A stretch of DNA of 64,000 nucleotides from Psychrosphaera saromensis (GTDB taxonomy: Bacteria > Pseudomonadota > Gammaproteobacteria > Enterobacterales > Alteromonadaceae): the NCBI RefSeq assembly GCF_002954545.1, contig NZ_MSCH01000003.1, positions 2,271,991 through 2,335,990 on the forward strand. The letters run 5' to 3'. The translations under genes were made by a program, and so were the position numbers. Every line of letters begins with the position of its first letter. The stretch's first letter is position 1. Under the pieces are notes generated by a model that saw nothing but the letters and a program-made list of their open reading frames with translations, ran no database searches and was not told where the DNA came from. This document shows positions 44,241 through 53,901 of the stretch, in pieces.

Positions 44241-45299
44241 GTGCCTAAAAATTTAAAATTTAACAAAAAAGTTCTGATTAACGTCACGCTCTTATTCTTT
44301 GTATGCCTTTCTCTTATTGCGTTTGGCGCATTAAGAGTCAGCTACACTCAACCAATTGTTTTGTCTGACGCTAAGCTCATCCATATTAAAGAAGGTGACT
44401 CACTTAACTCAATATGTCATCGCTTAACACAAGACAATTTTATTAATGACTGTATTGGCGTGAAAGTCCTTTCTAAAATCGACAGCCGTATTGGTCAAAT
44501 CAAAAAAGGCGTTTATGCACTCACGCCTAATACTCCATTAAATGAATTTGTTGCAAATTTAAATGAAGGGAAAGAGCAGCAATTTCCTTTTACTTTGCTT
44601 GAAGGCGAAAATATTTATCAGGTCTTAACTAAGTTAAATTCAACCGTATTTTTGGATAACGATTTAGAGTCAGACTCGTTAGAGGAAGTCTCGACAAAAT
44701 TATCATTAGCTACTAATACGCCAGAAGGTTGGTTATATCCAGATACCTATTATTACTCTGCGTATACCAAAGCGTCTGCATTATTATCACGTGCTGTCGT
44801 TAAGCAAAAAGAAGTGCTAACTCAGCTTTGGCAACAAAAACAATCAGACTTATTAGTTAAAACACCTTATGAAGCACTTATTCTCGCCTCTATTGTAGAG
44901 AAAGAGTCGTCTTTGGCTTCAGAGCGTAAACTTATCGCCTCAGTGTTTCACAACCGGTTAGTAAAACGAATGCGCTTACAAACCGACCCTACCGTTATTT
45001 ATGGCGTATGGGATGAATATAAAGGCGATATTACCCGTAAGCACTTAAAACAAAAAACACCTTACAACACATACCGTATTAATGGTTTGCCACCCACACC
45101 AATTGCAAATCCAAGCCGTGCATCTATTGAAGCTGTATTAAATCCAGCGGTATCAGATTATTATTATTTTGTGGCATCTGGCACTGGTGGTCATGTATTT
45201 AATTCCACATTAGCTGAGCACAATAAGTCGGTACAAGATTATTTAAAGCAAATGAAGTTGCAAAAAAAGAACAGGCTAGAAAAGGGCAGTAATGAGTAA
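44241..45299 (+). CDS. mltG: Endolytic murein transglycosylase MltG
   Basis: This 352-residue inner-membrane protein cuts nascent glycan strands. One transmembrane helix (about residues 12-30) is followed by a LysM-like region and the YceG catalytic domain. The catalytic Glu lies in ASIVEKESS, with the later LQTDPTVIYG and YNTYRINGLPPTPI segments. It begins at GTG 44241, 12 nt after pabC, and its end overlaps tmk by 8 nt. Confidence 0.95.
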   Translation: MPKNLKFNKKVLINVTLLFFVCLSLIAFGALRVSYTQPIVLSDAKLIHIKEGDSLNSICHRLTQDNFINDCIGVKVLSKIDSRIGQIKKGVYALTPNTPLNEFVANLNEGKEQQFPFTLLEGENIYQVLTKLNSTVFLDNDLESDSLEEVSTKLSLATNTPEGWLYPDTYYYSAYTKASALLSRAVVKQKEVLTQLWQQKQSDLLVKTPYEALILASIVEKESSLASERKLIASVFHNRLVKRMRLQTDPTVIYGVWDEYKGDITRKHLKQKTPYNTYRINGLPPTPIANPSRASIEAVLNPAVSDYYYFVASGTGGHVFNSTLAEHNKSVQDYLKQMKLQKKNRLEKGSNE

Positions 45300-45918
45300 G
45301 TTTATCGTTGTTGAAGGATTAGAAGGGGCGGGTAAAACAACCGCACTTGAGCTAATTAAGAATTTATTATCAGGCCAAGGTATCAACTTTGTCACCACCC
45401 GTGAACCTGGCGGAACCCCGCTTGCAGAAAAAATGCGTGATATTGTTAAGTCCGAAACTGAAGAATTATTAACACCTGAAGCTGAATTGTTATTAATGTA
45501 CGCAAGTCGTATTCAATTGATAGAAAATGTAATCAAACCTGCGTTAAATGATGGTAAGTGGGTTTTGGGTGATAGGCATGATATGTCTTCACTTGCGTAT
45601 CAAGGTGGCGGTCGCCAAATTGATCAAGGCCTGCTCATGCCAATAAGAAATGCGGTGTTAAAAGGCTTTGAACCAGACTTAACCATATTAATGGACTTAG
45701 ATCCTAAAATTGGCTTGGCCAGAGCCGCGGCTCGTGGAGCATTAGATAGAATTGAACGTGAGCAAATAGAGTTCTTTGAACGTACTCGTGCCGTCTATTT
45801 ATCGTTAGCCAATAACAATCCAAAAGTCATTGTTATTGATGCATCAAAAACCTTAGAAGAGGTGCAGTTACAACTGACAGCCTCACTAACTAACTGGTTA
45901 AACGCCAACAATTCATGA
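45292..45918 (+). CDS. tmk: Thymidylate kinase
   Basis: This 208-residue enzyme phosphorylates dTMP. The P-loop is VEGLEGAGKTTA, the DR(Y/H) motif is in GDRHDMSSLAYQGGGRQ, and the LID region RAAARGALDRIE holds the catalytic Arg residues (type II TMPK, as in E. coli). It overlaps mltG by 8 nt and holB by 4 nt, giving tight translational coupling. Confidence 0.96.
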   Translation: MSKFIVVEGLEGAGKTTALELIKNLLSGQGINFVTTREPGGTPLAEKMRDIVKSETEELLTPEAELLLMYASRIQLIENVIKPALNDGKWVLGDRHDMSSLAYQGGGRQIDQGLLMPIRNAVLKGFEPDLTILMDLDPKIGLARAAARGALDRIEREQIEFFERTRAVYLSLANNNPKVIVIDASKTLEEVQLQLTASLTNWLNANNS

Positions 45919-46820
45919 TGAACACTAGCCTAGATATTCTGTCATTACCAAAACAACAAGAGCAATTAGCTCATGCTTATATTTTTGAAGGCATAGATAT
46001 TAATAAACGTTTGTCGAATATGTTAGGGCTGGCAAAAAGTTTATTGTGCCAAATGCAAAGTACTCACACTAAGTCTGAGGTTGGTAATTATTGTGGTCAG
46101 TGTCATAGCTGTAATTTATTTGATGCAGATACACACCCAGATTTTATGCTTGTGAATGAAGAAAGAGGCACAATAGGTATTGATGATGTGCGTAAAACCT
46201 CTGAATTTTTATCAAAAATGTCTCACTTATCTGGCAACCAAGTTATTGTATTAGAACACGCTGAAAACATGACAGAAAATGCCAGTAATGCGCTGTTAAA
46301 AACATTAGAAGAACCAACCAATAAAAGCTTTATCTTTTTACTATGTAAATCTAAAGCTGTGTTATTGCCGACTATTTTAAGTCGTTGTCAGTTTCTTCAG
46401 ATTAAGAATAAGACCAAAGAGCAACTCAAAGCTATTTATCCAGATTTGGCTGATTATATTATTGGCTTTTCAAACAATTCAGAAAGCGAATTACAAAGCT
46501 GGGTAGAAGAGGAAACGTTAGAAGAGTTTACTGAAGTATATCAATTATTTATTCAGTGGCTTAAAAACCAAGTCCCCAATTTTATATTGATCAACAAAGT
46601 GGTAACTAAACCACTGATGTCTTCATTTTTATTTTATTTAATAGAGAAACGAATAAGACAGTTAATGCTCAAATCTGCAACAACCGGTAACTCTGCAAAT
46701 GCGATGGCGGCATCCAGGTTATTAACCGACTTCAATCACTCGGTGATCTTGATAAAAGGTCAGAACAAATCTTTAGCTATGTCTGAATTCCTAAACTCAA
46801 TAGAGTTGTTAGTTAGGTAG
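45915..46820 (+). CDS. holB: DNA polymerase III subunit delta'
   Basis: This 301-residue clamp-loader subunit has the AAA+ fold without a proper Walker A, as usual for delta'. A zinc module is present (LLCQ, then YCGQCHSCNLF). Further landmarks are IGIDDVRKTSEFLS, LEHAENMTENASNALLKTLEEP (family sensor and arginine region) and LLPTILSRCQFL (SRC motif). Two adjacent ATG codons (45915 and 45918) are possible starts. It closes the cluster. Confidence 0.93.
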   Translation: MMNTSLDILSLPKQQEQLAHAYIFEGIDINKRLSNMLGLAKSLLCQMQSTHTKSEVGNYCGQCHSCNLFDADTHPDFMLVNEERGTIGIDDVRKTSEFLSKMSHLSGNQVIVLEHAENMTENASNALLKTLEEPTNKSFIFLLCKSKAVLLPTILSRCQFLQIKNKTKEQLKAIYPDLADYIIGFSNNSESELQSWVEEETLEEFTEVYQLFIQWLKNQVPNFILINKVVTKPLMSSFLFYLIEKRIRQLMLKSATTGNSANAMAASRLLTDFNHSVILIKGQNKSLAMSEFLNSIELLVR

Positions 46821-46885
46821 CGGTTAAATTAATAACAACTATCTAACTAACATTGCTATTTGGGCAAGCTCTAATCAGCCGTTAA

Positions 46886-48415
46886 CTAATCGATTCTGAC
46901 TTTTACCTTAATTCCAGCGTCTTCTAGCGGCTCGGTCTCGACCGGCTTACTCACCAGCTTTATTCTTTTACTTGTTAGTTTGGTAATAGCGGCCTGAATT
47001 GTTTGTAAGTCTAACGGTTCTTTTACTGTTTCGGCATTAGAAAACGACACGTTGGAAATTAACTGACCATGTTCAAACAACATGCTTTTATCTTTGTAAA
47101 CAATGCTGAATAAACCTTTATAGAAGTTAGTGAAAATATAATCATATTCAATGTCGTTTATCGCACTGTCTATTAAATTTTCCTCCACGTATTGTGGGCA
47201 ATCTAACTGATTTTTAATATATGAGGCAACAATGTTTTGTGGCGCAATTGGAATGTTATTAAATGGTTTGAAACCAACTAATATAGCTCTGCCTCGGTAA
47301 AAAGCTAAGTCGCTTGTTTTGTCATAAAATACATAAACTCGACTGGTCTTAGAACTTGCAGATTGCTGCTCAATATCATAAGTGCCAGCATGTACTTCTA
47401 TGGCAATTTTGTTTGCGTTGAATTGGTGGTTTACTTCCAAATCAGTCTGCGTTTCCATCTGGTTATACAACCCAGGTAAACCTGTGGTGAAGTTAAACAT
47501 AGCTGTATCAAAGTCAGCTGGGATATTGAGCTGATATGAGCTTTGATAATCTATATCAAACTTATTTAACCAGTCTTTAATTGCAAAGAAGTTAGTAATG
47601 TCGACAAAGTGAACGGACAAGTTATCTTTGTCTGTTACATCACAACTTACTTGACTGAAAGGGGTGATGGTATAGCCTGATTGAGTGACATCGGCTTGTT
47701 TAGACTTATAGGTATTATACTTGTTCAAATCTATCAGTTCATACTTAGCCAATAAGGTTCTTGCGGTTAATGGGTATGACACTGGGAATATATTGTTCTG
47801 TTTCGCTATATCTGAATTGAGTGTGGCATCTGACCACATATGCATCATGTGACTGATAAAAAATATAGAAACCAACGAGGTGGAAATTGCATTCTTATAC
47901 TTAAAGTTTTGCAATTGGTGTATGCGTTTCCAAGCCATGTTACTGACAAAAAATTGATACGCCAAAATAGCGACAAAAACACATAATAATAATAACCAAT
48001 AAGCATTGCCTATATGGGCAATGTAAAAATCTTCTACTTCACGAAGTTGCACCAAGGACGTTGCCGATAAGTGATATCCCAAGCTTCTAAATGACAAAAC
48101 ATCTAAAAACAATAACGTCTGAAAAAGGGTCGCCATCACGGACGATAATCCACGAATGTGGTGTCGATGAGGGAACAAAGCAATAATTGGGAATATCGTT
48201 AAAATAAAGCAGCTGATGGCTAAAAACGAGAAGTGGCCAACCCAGTTAACGCCTAAATAAAGCCATCCTAAAAATGTCTCAGGTAATTGAGAAGGTGAGA
48301 GATAGAAAAACGAAAATAATAAAGCCAACAAAATGTTAGCAAAGGTAAACCAATGTCCCCATGATAATAAGTTAAAAGGGCGGTCTAATTCTTTAAGGTT
48401 GGGGATTTTAATCAA
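46886..48415 (-). CDS. yejM: YejM/PbgA-like inner-membrane protein (DUF3413)
   Basis: This 509-residue protein has five N-terminal transmembrane helices (about 20-190) with the DUF3413 region (LLSWGHWFTFANILLALLFS), then a periplasmic domain. E. coli PbgA/YejM (586 residues) senses lipopolysaccharide and controls LpxC through LapB. Here the periplasmic part is shorter and I could not find sulfatase-type metal ligands, as expected for a non-catalytic pseudo-hydrolase. Linkage to yejL and divergent yejK matches E. coli order and is the best support for the name. Confidence 0.85.
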   Translation of the reverse strand: MIKIPNLKELDRPFNLLSWGHWFTFANILLALLFSFFYLSPSQLPETFLGWLYLGVNWVGHFSFLAISCFILTIFPIIALFPHRHHIRGLSSVMATLFQTLLFLDVLSFRSLGYHLSATSLVQLREVEDFYIAHIGNAYWLLLLCVFVAILAYQFFVSNMAWKRIHQLQNFKYKNAISTSLVSIFFISHMMHMWSDATLNSDIAKQNNIFPVSYPLTARTLLAKYELIDLNKYNTYKSKQADVTQSGYTITPFSQVSCDVTDKDNLSVHFVDITNFFAIKDWLNKFDIDYQSSYQLNIPADFDTAMFNFTTGLPGLYNQMETQTDLEVNHQFNANKIAIEVHAGTYDIEQQSASSKTSRVYVFYDKTSDLAFYRGRAILVGFKPFNNIPIAPQNIVASYIKNQLDCPQYVEENLIDSAINDIEYDYIFTNFYKGLFSIVYKDKSMLFEHGQLISNVSFSNAETVKEPLDLQTIQAAITKLTSKRIKLVSKPVETEPLEDAGIKVKVRID

Positions 48416-48459
48416 TTATTCAATCTCTCAGTTTACGCTAAGTCAGTCACTTATTGACG

Positions 48460-48675
48460 CTAGCCTTTCATCGAAGCTAGAAGGGCATCGGAAAAGCTTT
48501 TCGCAATAGCCTTTTTTTGCTTTGGCGATACATTATCGTCAATAACGTTACTAACTGTATTTCCTAGGGCAATTAATGCAAGGTCTACAGGTGCTTTGTT
48601 AGTTTGAATAACAGAAATAATTTCTTTAACTAAATTATTAATCTCATCGTTAGAGTATTTTGATATGATTGGCAT
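48460..48675 (-). CDS. yejL: YejL-family protein (DUF1414)
   Basis: This 71-residue protein starts MPIISKYSNDEINNLVKEI and continues with NKAPVDLALIALGNTVSNVI, the core of the family. It is helical, probably cytoplasmic and of unknown function. It sits between yejM and divergent yejK, its standard location, and is probably co-transcribed with yejM across a 44-bp gap. Confidence 0.93.
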   Translation of the reverse strand: MPIISKYSNDEINNLVKEIISVIQTNKAPVDLALIALGNTVSNVIDDNVSPKQKKAIAKSFSDALLASMKG

Positions 48676-48744
48676 AATATTTTTGAACTGCGTTGTATTT
48701 AGATTAACGCAGATGCTAACACAATAAGATGCTTAGGAAAAATC

Positions 48745-49758
48745 ATGTCAATAACGGTTAACCAATTTTCAATCGCTTTTTATGAAAAAAAAGAAGATAC
48801 CGACTTTTCTACCAAATGGGCGGTAATGACAGATACAAGTTTAGAGAAATCTAATCAGTTTGTTGAGCAACTACATAATGTCTACAACGCAAAGCCAAGT
48901 AAGAGCTATGCGGCATTTAGTGAAGAGAAAAATACTGCATTCTCTCAAGGTCTACATAGTTATTTAAATCAAGAAGTTGCCTTTGATCATGTGTCTAAAG
49001 AAACCTTGCAGATATTTCAGGCAGAATTAGAAAAATACGAATTTCAAGAAACCGGTTACCTATTACTCATCGATTATGAATACGTTGCTACACGTTACTT
49101 TATGGTTGGTGTGGTTAACTTGACCGAGCATTTCTCTATTGATACTGAATTTGGTATTCAACGCGCTCGTCATTTAGATTTAACTAAAATTCAACTAGCA
49201 GCAAGAATAGATGTGAGTAGTTTATTACATGCTAAAGATGACTTAAAAGCGATCTCCTTTATTAAAGGACGAGCTGGACGACAAGTTAACGACTTCTTTA
49301 TGGACCTATTAGGCTGTACAGAAACTATTAACGCTAAAGTTCAAAGCAAAGAGTTGTTAACGGCGATTGATGACTTCATGTCTACAGAATCTATGGCGCA
49401 AAACGAAAAATCAGAAACCCGCGAAAAAGTATTTGAATATTGTAGCGAACGAATTTCAAGTGGCGAAGATGCCGATATGGGTGAACTAAACGAAGCCTTG
49501 TCGGTTATTTCAGACAATGAGTTTAAAGACTTTATTCAACAACAAGAATACAGTTTTGATGACAAAGTGACGCTAGATAAAAGTACCGTGCGTAAGTTAG
49601 TTAAATTGTCAGGCTCTGGTGGTGGCGTGTCGGTTTCATTTGACCGTACGCTATTGGGTGATAGAGTGAATTATTCGCCGGGGACAGATACGTTAACCAT
49701 TAAAGGCGTTCCGGCTTCGTTGAAAGCGCATTTGTTAGATGAATTTGGTTTGGAATAA
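48745..49758 (+). CDS. yejK: Nucleoid-associated protein YejK
   Basis: This 337-residue protein belongs to the NdpA/YejK family found on the nucleoid and interacting with topoisomerases in E. coli. The N terminus has FSQGLHSYLNQEV; the middle has RARHLDLTKIQLAARID and IKGRAGRQVNDFFMDLLGC, the strongest family block. It is divergent from yejL over 69 bp. Confidence 0.94.
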   Translation: MSITVNQFSIAFYEKKEDTDFSTKWAVMTDTSLEKSNQFVEQLHNVYNAKPSKSYAAFSEEKNTAFSQGLHSYLNQEVAFDHVSKETLQIFQAELEKYEFQETGYLLLIDYEYVATRYFMVGVVNLTEHFSIDTEFGIQRARHLDLTKIQLAARIDVSSLLHAKDDLKAISFIKGRAGRQVNDFFMDLLGCTETINAKVQSKELLTAIDDFMSTESMAQNEKSETREKVFEYCSERISSGEDADMGELNEALSVISDNEFKDFIQQQEYSFDDKVTLDKSTVRKLVKLSGSGGGVSVSFDRTLLGDRVNYSPGTDTLTIKGVPASLKAHLLDEFGLE

Positions 49759-49818
49759 ACCGCGCTTATTACTTGAATTCAATAACGTAAAATTAAACGT
49801 AAGTAGTGAAACCTAATT

Positions 49819-50046
49819 ATGAAAAAAATCATAAACCTTAAAGCTAAGCTCAATCAAAAGATCAGAGACAAAGCCATTAGCCGAGCAAAAACTCGAATTG
49901 TCTTGGCGGGTAAAGTCCCTGAAGATTTTGATGAAGAGCAGTTAGAGATCATCGTTAAAGAAGAAGAAGACTTACTGATCAGCAATGCCAAAGGCAAAGG
50001 CTTATTGGTGTTGGCGTCTTTATTAGGCTTGTCTTTGTGGGGATGA
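49819..50046 (+). CDS. Small protein with C-terminal membrane helix
   Basis: This 75-residue protein is basic at the N terminus (KKIINLKAKLNQKIRDKAISRAK), acidic in the middle (DFDEEQLEIIVKEEED), and ends in a short hydrophobic helix (GLLVLASLLGLSLWG). This tail-anchored layout suggests an inner-membrane small protein. It is probably co-transcribed with the next gene (22-bp gap). The family is not recognised. Confidence 0.6.
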   Translation: MKKIINLKAKLNQKIRDKAISRAKTRIVLAGKVPEDFDEEQLEIIVKEEEDLLISNAKGKGLLVLASLLGLSLWG

Positions 50047-50067
50047 TTATGGAGGTAACAGAAACTT

Positions 50068-50490
50068 ATGTTTAATCAGCTATTAAAATGGACATTGGTT
50101 ATTTCCATTTGGCGTAAATATAAAAAGCACATAGGCATAACCATTATCTTGATATTGGCGTTGTTTTTAACTTCGTTAGTACATCAAGATTTTGTTAATT
50201 ATAGCTTAGTGTCTAACAATAACAGCTTAGGTTTGTCTTACCTGGTTAAATGGTTAGTGTATGTAGCGCTAGTGAGTGTGTATTGGTTTTCAGTTGGTAA
50301 AATCAATAGAAATGCCAGCAAAGACTCTGATCTTCATAAAAAAATGAAAGCGTCGAAACAACGAACGGCTAAGTCTGCGCCTGCAGAGTCAGAAGGGGAA
50401 GATACGCCAGATCCTTTTGCTAGTATCAGAGGCAAAAAGACACTCAGATCAAAAGCCGACATCGCCCTAGAAAAACAAAATCAAAAGTAA
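50068..50490 (+). CDS. Two-helix membrane protein, hypothetical
   Basis: This 140-residue protein has two transmembrane helices (about residues 24-42 and 62-80) joined by a short loop, then a hydrophilic Lys/Ser-rich tail of about 55 residues that is probably cytoplasmic and disordered. GGAGG lies 12 nt before the ATG. It follows the small tail-anchored gene and may act with it. The family is not recognised. Confidence 0.6.
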   Translation: MFNQLLKWTLVISIWRKYKKHIGITIILILALFLTSLVHQDFVNYSLVSNNNSLGLSYLVKWLVYVALVSVYWFSVGKINRNASKDSDLHKKMKASKQRTAKSAPAESEGEDTPDPFASIRGKKTLRSKADIALEKQNQK

Positions 50491-50512
50491 TCAACGGCAT
50501 TAAGGAAAGAAT

Positions 50513-51037
50513 ATGCAAACATTTGTTATTTTATTAAGAGGAATAAATGTTGGCGGTAATAACCTATTACCAATGAAAACCTTAGTGCCGCTTTTAATCG
50601 CCAGCGGTTATCAAGATATTTCTACCTACATTCAAACGGGTAATATTGTTTTAACGTCAAACAGTGACTCCAGCCCAGAACAAGATATAAAAGCATTAAT
50701 AACGGAACAGTTTGGTTTTACACCTAACATTTTTGTTATTGCCGCTAGTGAATTTTCAGAGTCTGTAGCCAATAATCCATATCAAGATTTTGAAGGTAAG
50801 TTTGTGCATTTTTATTTTTGCCAACAAGCGGTAGAGCTGCAAATGGATAATCTGACTAAATGGCTCTCAAGCACAGAAACATATCAAGTTAACAATAACG
50901 TATTTTATCTACACGCACCCGATGGGATTGGTCGCTCCAAATTAGTGGCTAATATCGAGTCTTGTTTAGGTCAGCCTGCAACTGGACGAAACCTAAATAC
51001 GGTAAACAAAATTACAACCATGATTGGAGGCAAATAG
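50513..51037 (+). CDS. DUF1697 family protein
   Basis: This 174-residue protein begins QTFVILLRGINVGGNNLLPM and has YIQTGNIVLTSN and the tail NLNTVNKIT, all standard for DUF1697. The fold is alpha+beta with two similar halves. Biochemical function is unknown. It is followed at a 1-nt gap by a small membrane gene. Confidence 0.9.
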   Translation: MQTFVILLRGINVGGNNLLPMKTLVPLLIASGYQDISTYIQTGNIVLTSNSDSSPEQDIKALITEQFGFTPNIFVIAASEFSESVANNPYQDFEGKFVHFYFCQQAVELQMDNLTKWLSSTETYQVNNNVFYLHAPDGIGRSKLVANIESCLGQPATGRNLNTVNKITTMIGGK

Positions 51038-51038
51038 T

Positions 51039-51245
51039 ATGGGGTTTGATAAGTTTAGAAATCGTTCAATTAGAACTGGGAAAGGCATTTTAGGTGTATT
51101 TTCAATTTGTGTAGTTGGCGTTGGTTTATTTATATTGTTAGCGAGTTTGTACAATAAAAGTGAATTTAACGTGAACGCATTAATTGCTATTGTTTTGGGC
51201 TTAATTGGTTTTTATGTTGCGATGACCAGAAAGGTAAAAGAGTAA
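51039..51245 (+). CDS. Small two-helix membrane protein
   Basis: This 68-residue protein has two hydrophobic helices (about 19-36 and 46-60). ATG 51039 is supported by GGAGG 8 nt upstream, inside the end of the DUF1697 gene; a TTG at 51024 is less likely. The family is not recognised. Confidence 0.6.
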   Translation: MGFDKFRNRSIRTGKGILGVFSICVVGVGLFILLASLYNKSEFNVNALIAIVLGLIGFYVAMTRKVKE

Positions 51246-51327
51246 CGGGGCAATAATTCAGCCCTTTAACTTAAAAATTAAAGGGCTGCGAATATAAAAT
51301 AAACTACCGAACTGTTAATTCAACAAG

Positions 51328-51768
51328 CTAGTAAAAATCATATTTACTTAATTGCTTTAATTCATTAATACGTTGAATCGTCATATAAACCTGACATTCT
51401 TTCGACATATTAACGGCACTTTCAACGTCAGGTAAAAACGTTAAGTACTGCCACTTACAGTTTTTATTTTTAAACTGTTCAAATTCTTGGCTAGAAGCGG
51501 CAAATAAAGAAAGTGCATCTGTGCGACTTGTGACTTTCTTTAATTTTGTCTCCATATCAGTTTGCCATGTTTCTAATTCGCGCTTTTTTGTGGTCAAAAC
51601 ACTATCCAAACAAGTGGAATAGGTCACGTTGTCGGAAAATTTACTCTGACAATGTTTGACTTCAGCTATATCAAAACGACTCACATTATTTACATTTAGC
51701 GAATCGGCCTGCGCTGTCGTATTGATGAATATTAAAAAACAAAGAAGTAAAAACTTTTTATAGAACAA
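51328..51768 (-). CDS. Secreted LprI/DUF1311-like protein
   Basis: This 146-residue protein is best started at TTG 51768, with AGGA 8 nt upstream, giving a signal peptide (FYKKFLLLCFLIFINTTAQA). The frame extends further upstream but would overlap the YciI gene. The mature part shows the LprI N-terminal (DUF1311) arrangement: paired Cys (HCQSKF, TCLDS), a coiled helix with LETWQTDMETKL, FKNKNCKW and KECQVYMTIQRINEL. Such proteins are periplasmic, and some inhibit lysozyme. The function here is unproven. Confidence 0.65.
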   Translation of the reverse strand: MFYKKFLLLCFLIFINTTAQADSLNVNNVSRFDIAEVKHCQSKFSDNVTYSTCLDSVLTTKKRELETWQTDMETKLKKVTSRTDALSLFAASSQEFEQFKNKNCKWQYLTFLPDVESAVNMSKECQVYMTIQRINELKQLSKYDFY

Positions 51769-51799
51769 GATTAATTTCCTACTTATTGGGGTTAAATGT

Positions 51800-52099
51800 T
51801 TACGGAAGTACTTTTTTAAACGGTTTAACAATCGAACTTTCATAAACACCAGCATCAAGATATGGATCTGCATTTGCCCATTGTTGCGCATCTTCCAAAG
51901 AATCAAACTCCGCAACAACTAACGAACCGGTAAAACCGGCATCGCCTGGATTTTCTGCATCAACTGCTGGTAAAGGGCCAGCGATTAATAAACGACCTTG
52001 AGATGTTAATTCATGTAAACGAGCCAAATGCTTTTCTCGTGTTTGCATTCTTAAGGCTAGGCTATTTTCGACGTCTTGTGAACAGATCATGTAATACAT
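51800..52099 (-). CDS. YciI-like protein
   Basis: This 99-residue protein has the YciI/dimeric alpha-beta barrel pattern: [42 protein letters not shown] and [15 protein letters not shown]. It includes the conserved His and Asp thought to form an active site. Some family members act as chlorohydroquinone-type enzymes, but the role of chromosomal copies is unclear. It lies 31 nt upstream of the LprI-like gene on the same strand. Confidence 0.88.
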   Translation of the reverse strand: MYYMICSQDVENSLALRMQTREKHLARLHELTSQGRLLIAGPLPAVDAENPGDAGFTGSLVVAEFDSLEDAQQWANADPYLDAGVYESSIVKPFKKVLP

Positions 52100-52263
52100 T
52101 TAAAGATAATTCCTGTTTAGGTTATTTGATTTTTATTATTTAACTGGATATTGCAACATTTGAGCTGAAAATCAAGTCTAGAGGAAGACAGAGTATAAAT
52201 TACTTGCTAGCATGCGATGCAGAATTTCGAATAATAATAATAATTTACTTAAAGGAAGCTTGT

Positions 52264-53685
52264 ATGAGTGCTGAAAGAGAGCATTTTTCCTCAAAACTTG
52301 GTTTTATTTTAGCTGCAGCTGGATCAGCTGTAGGAATTGGTAATCTCGTTGGATTTCCAGTTGCTGCCGCCAAAAACGGTGGTGGTGCATTTTTAATTAT
52401 CTACGCATTATTTGTTATCTTAATTTGTTTACCTATCATGATGGCGGAAATGTCAGTTGGTCGTCACACAAATAAAGATCCACTTGGCGCTTATAAAAGT
52501 ATTTCTAACAACGATACCAAATGGAAAATAGCTGGATTGCTCGGTGTGTTAACTCCGTTCATGATTGCTGTGTTTTATATGGTGATCACGGTTTGGATAT
52601 TTGGTTACCTTTATCATGCTGTAACCGGTGACTTAGCCGCCTTAGCCGATCCTAAGATGTTTGGTGAATTCATCACTAGCAATTCATTGTTTGTATACAT
52701 GGTTGTTGTAGTCGGTATCACAGGCGTTATTTTAATGAGTGGCGTAAAGCAGGGAATTGAACGTGCAGCAAAAATCCTTATGCCGTCGTTATTCGTCCTC
52801 TTGATATTACTGGTTATCTACGTATTAACATTAGATAACGCCTTTGCCGGTGTGACTTTTTATCTAGTGCCTGATTTTTCTAAAATTAATGGTTCGGTGA
52901 TCAATTCAGCTTTATCACAAGCGTTTTTCTCTTTGTCATTAGGCATGGGGATATTAGTTACGTACGGTTCTTACATTAGTAAAAAGCAAGATATAGCCGA
53001 CTCATCAAAGCTTGTTGCGTTAACCGACACCAGTGTTGCCTTTATTGCAGGTTTGATGATCATGCCAGCGATATTCAGCTTTAACCCTTTGGTTGACCCG
53101 GATACGTTAAGTGATTCGTCAGTGACTTTAATCTTTGTATTGATACCAAAAATATTCTTATCACTGCAAACTGATATTGGGTATGTGGGCGCAAGCGCAA
53201 TAGCCTCGTTGTTTTTCTTATTGGTATTCTTTGCCGCAATCACGTCTTTGGTCTCAATTATTGAAGTGCCAAATTCGGCGATTATGGATGGCATGAAAGT
53301 AAGCCGCAAAAAATCACTTGGTTACTTAGCGGTGATCATGGTGTTTTTAACAGTATTGACTTCAATGTCATTTGGCATGTCAGACAGCCTGACGGGATTA
53401 ACCCATTATGCAGGTGCTTCTAAATCCTTGTTTGATGTTATCTATGATGTATTTTACGACACCATATTGCCGTTAAATGGTTTGTTAATCTGTTTGTTTG
53501 TTATGTACCGTTGGAAAATGGTTAACTTTAACAAAGAGTTATCAGACGGTTTGGAAAAGGGTAAGCACAGTATTTTACTTAAATATTCTGACATCGCATT
53601 AAAAACGTATATTCCAGTTATTCTAGCGGTTGTGTTTGTTAATACCGTTGCTATGAAGTTCTTTGGTTATAAATTATTCTTTTAA
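52264..53685 (+). CDS. Sodium-dependent transporter, NSS (SNF) family
   Basis: This 473-residue transporter has about 11-12 transmembrane helices with the LeuT fold. The first helix has GFILAAAGSAVGIGNLVGFP, the sodium- and substrate-binding unwound helix of the family. ATG 52264 with AAAGGA upstream is chosen over a TTG at 52204. Bacterial relatives import tryptophan, leucine or other amino acids; the substrate here is open. A clear terminator follows. Confidence 0.92.
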   Translation: MSAEREHFSSKLGFILAAAGSAVGIGNLVGFPVAAAKNGGGAFLIIYALFVILICLPIMMAEMSVGRHTNKDPLGAYKSISNNDTKWKIAGLLGVLTPFMIAVFYMVITVWIFGYLYHAVTGDLAALADPKMFGEFITSNSLFVYMVVVVGITGVILMSGVKQGIERAAKILMPSLFVLLILLVIYVLTLDNAFAGVTFYLVPDFSKINGSVINSALSQAFFSLSLGMGILVTYGSYISKKQDIADSSKLVALTDTSVAFIAGLMIMPAIFSFNPLVDPDTLSDSSVTLIFVLIPKIFLSLQTDIGYVGASAIASLFFLLVFFAAITSLVSIIEVPNSAIMDGMKVSRKKSLGYLAVIMVFLTVLTSMSFGMSDSLTGLTHYAGASKSLFDVIYDVFYDTILPLNGLLICLFVMYRWKMVNFNKELSDGLEKGKHSILLKYSDIALKTYIPVILAVVFVNTVAMKFFGYKLFF

Positions 53686-53718
53686 TTAAATCTAACGCTG
53701 ATTAAATAAAAGTACTTA

Positions 53719-53748
53719 ACGCCAATCAATCGATTGGCGTTTTTTTAT
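53719..53748 (+). terminator. Terminator after NSS transporter
   Basis: A perfect 10-bp stem AACGCCAATC / GATTGGCGTT with loop AATC is followed by a T-run, about 33 nt past the stop codon. Confidence 0.92.
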
Positions 53749-53901
53749 CAGGTCGACGCTAAATACCTGTTAATAGTCGTGAAAAAAATACACGTCTAAG
53801 CTAAGTTACACTCGGTCATACGCGAGGTTAACTAGTAATTGACTTAGTTTTACTGAAAGGTATAATTCGGTCAATTCCCACCTAGATTTTTGAGAGCTAA
53901 T

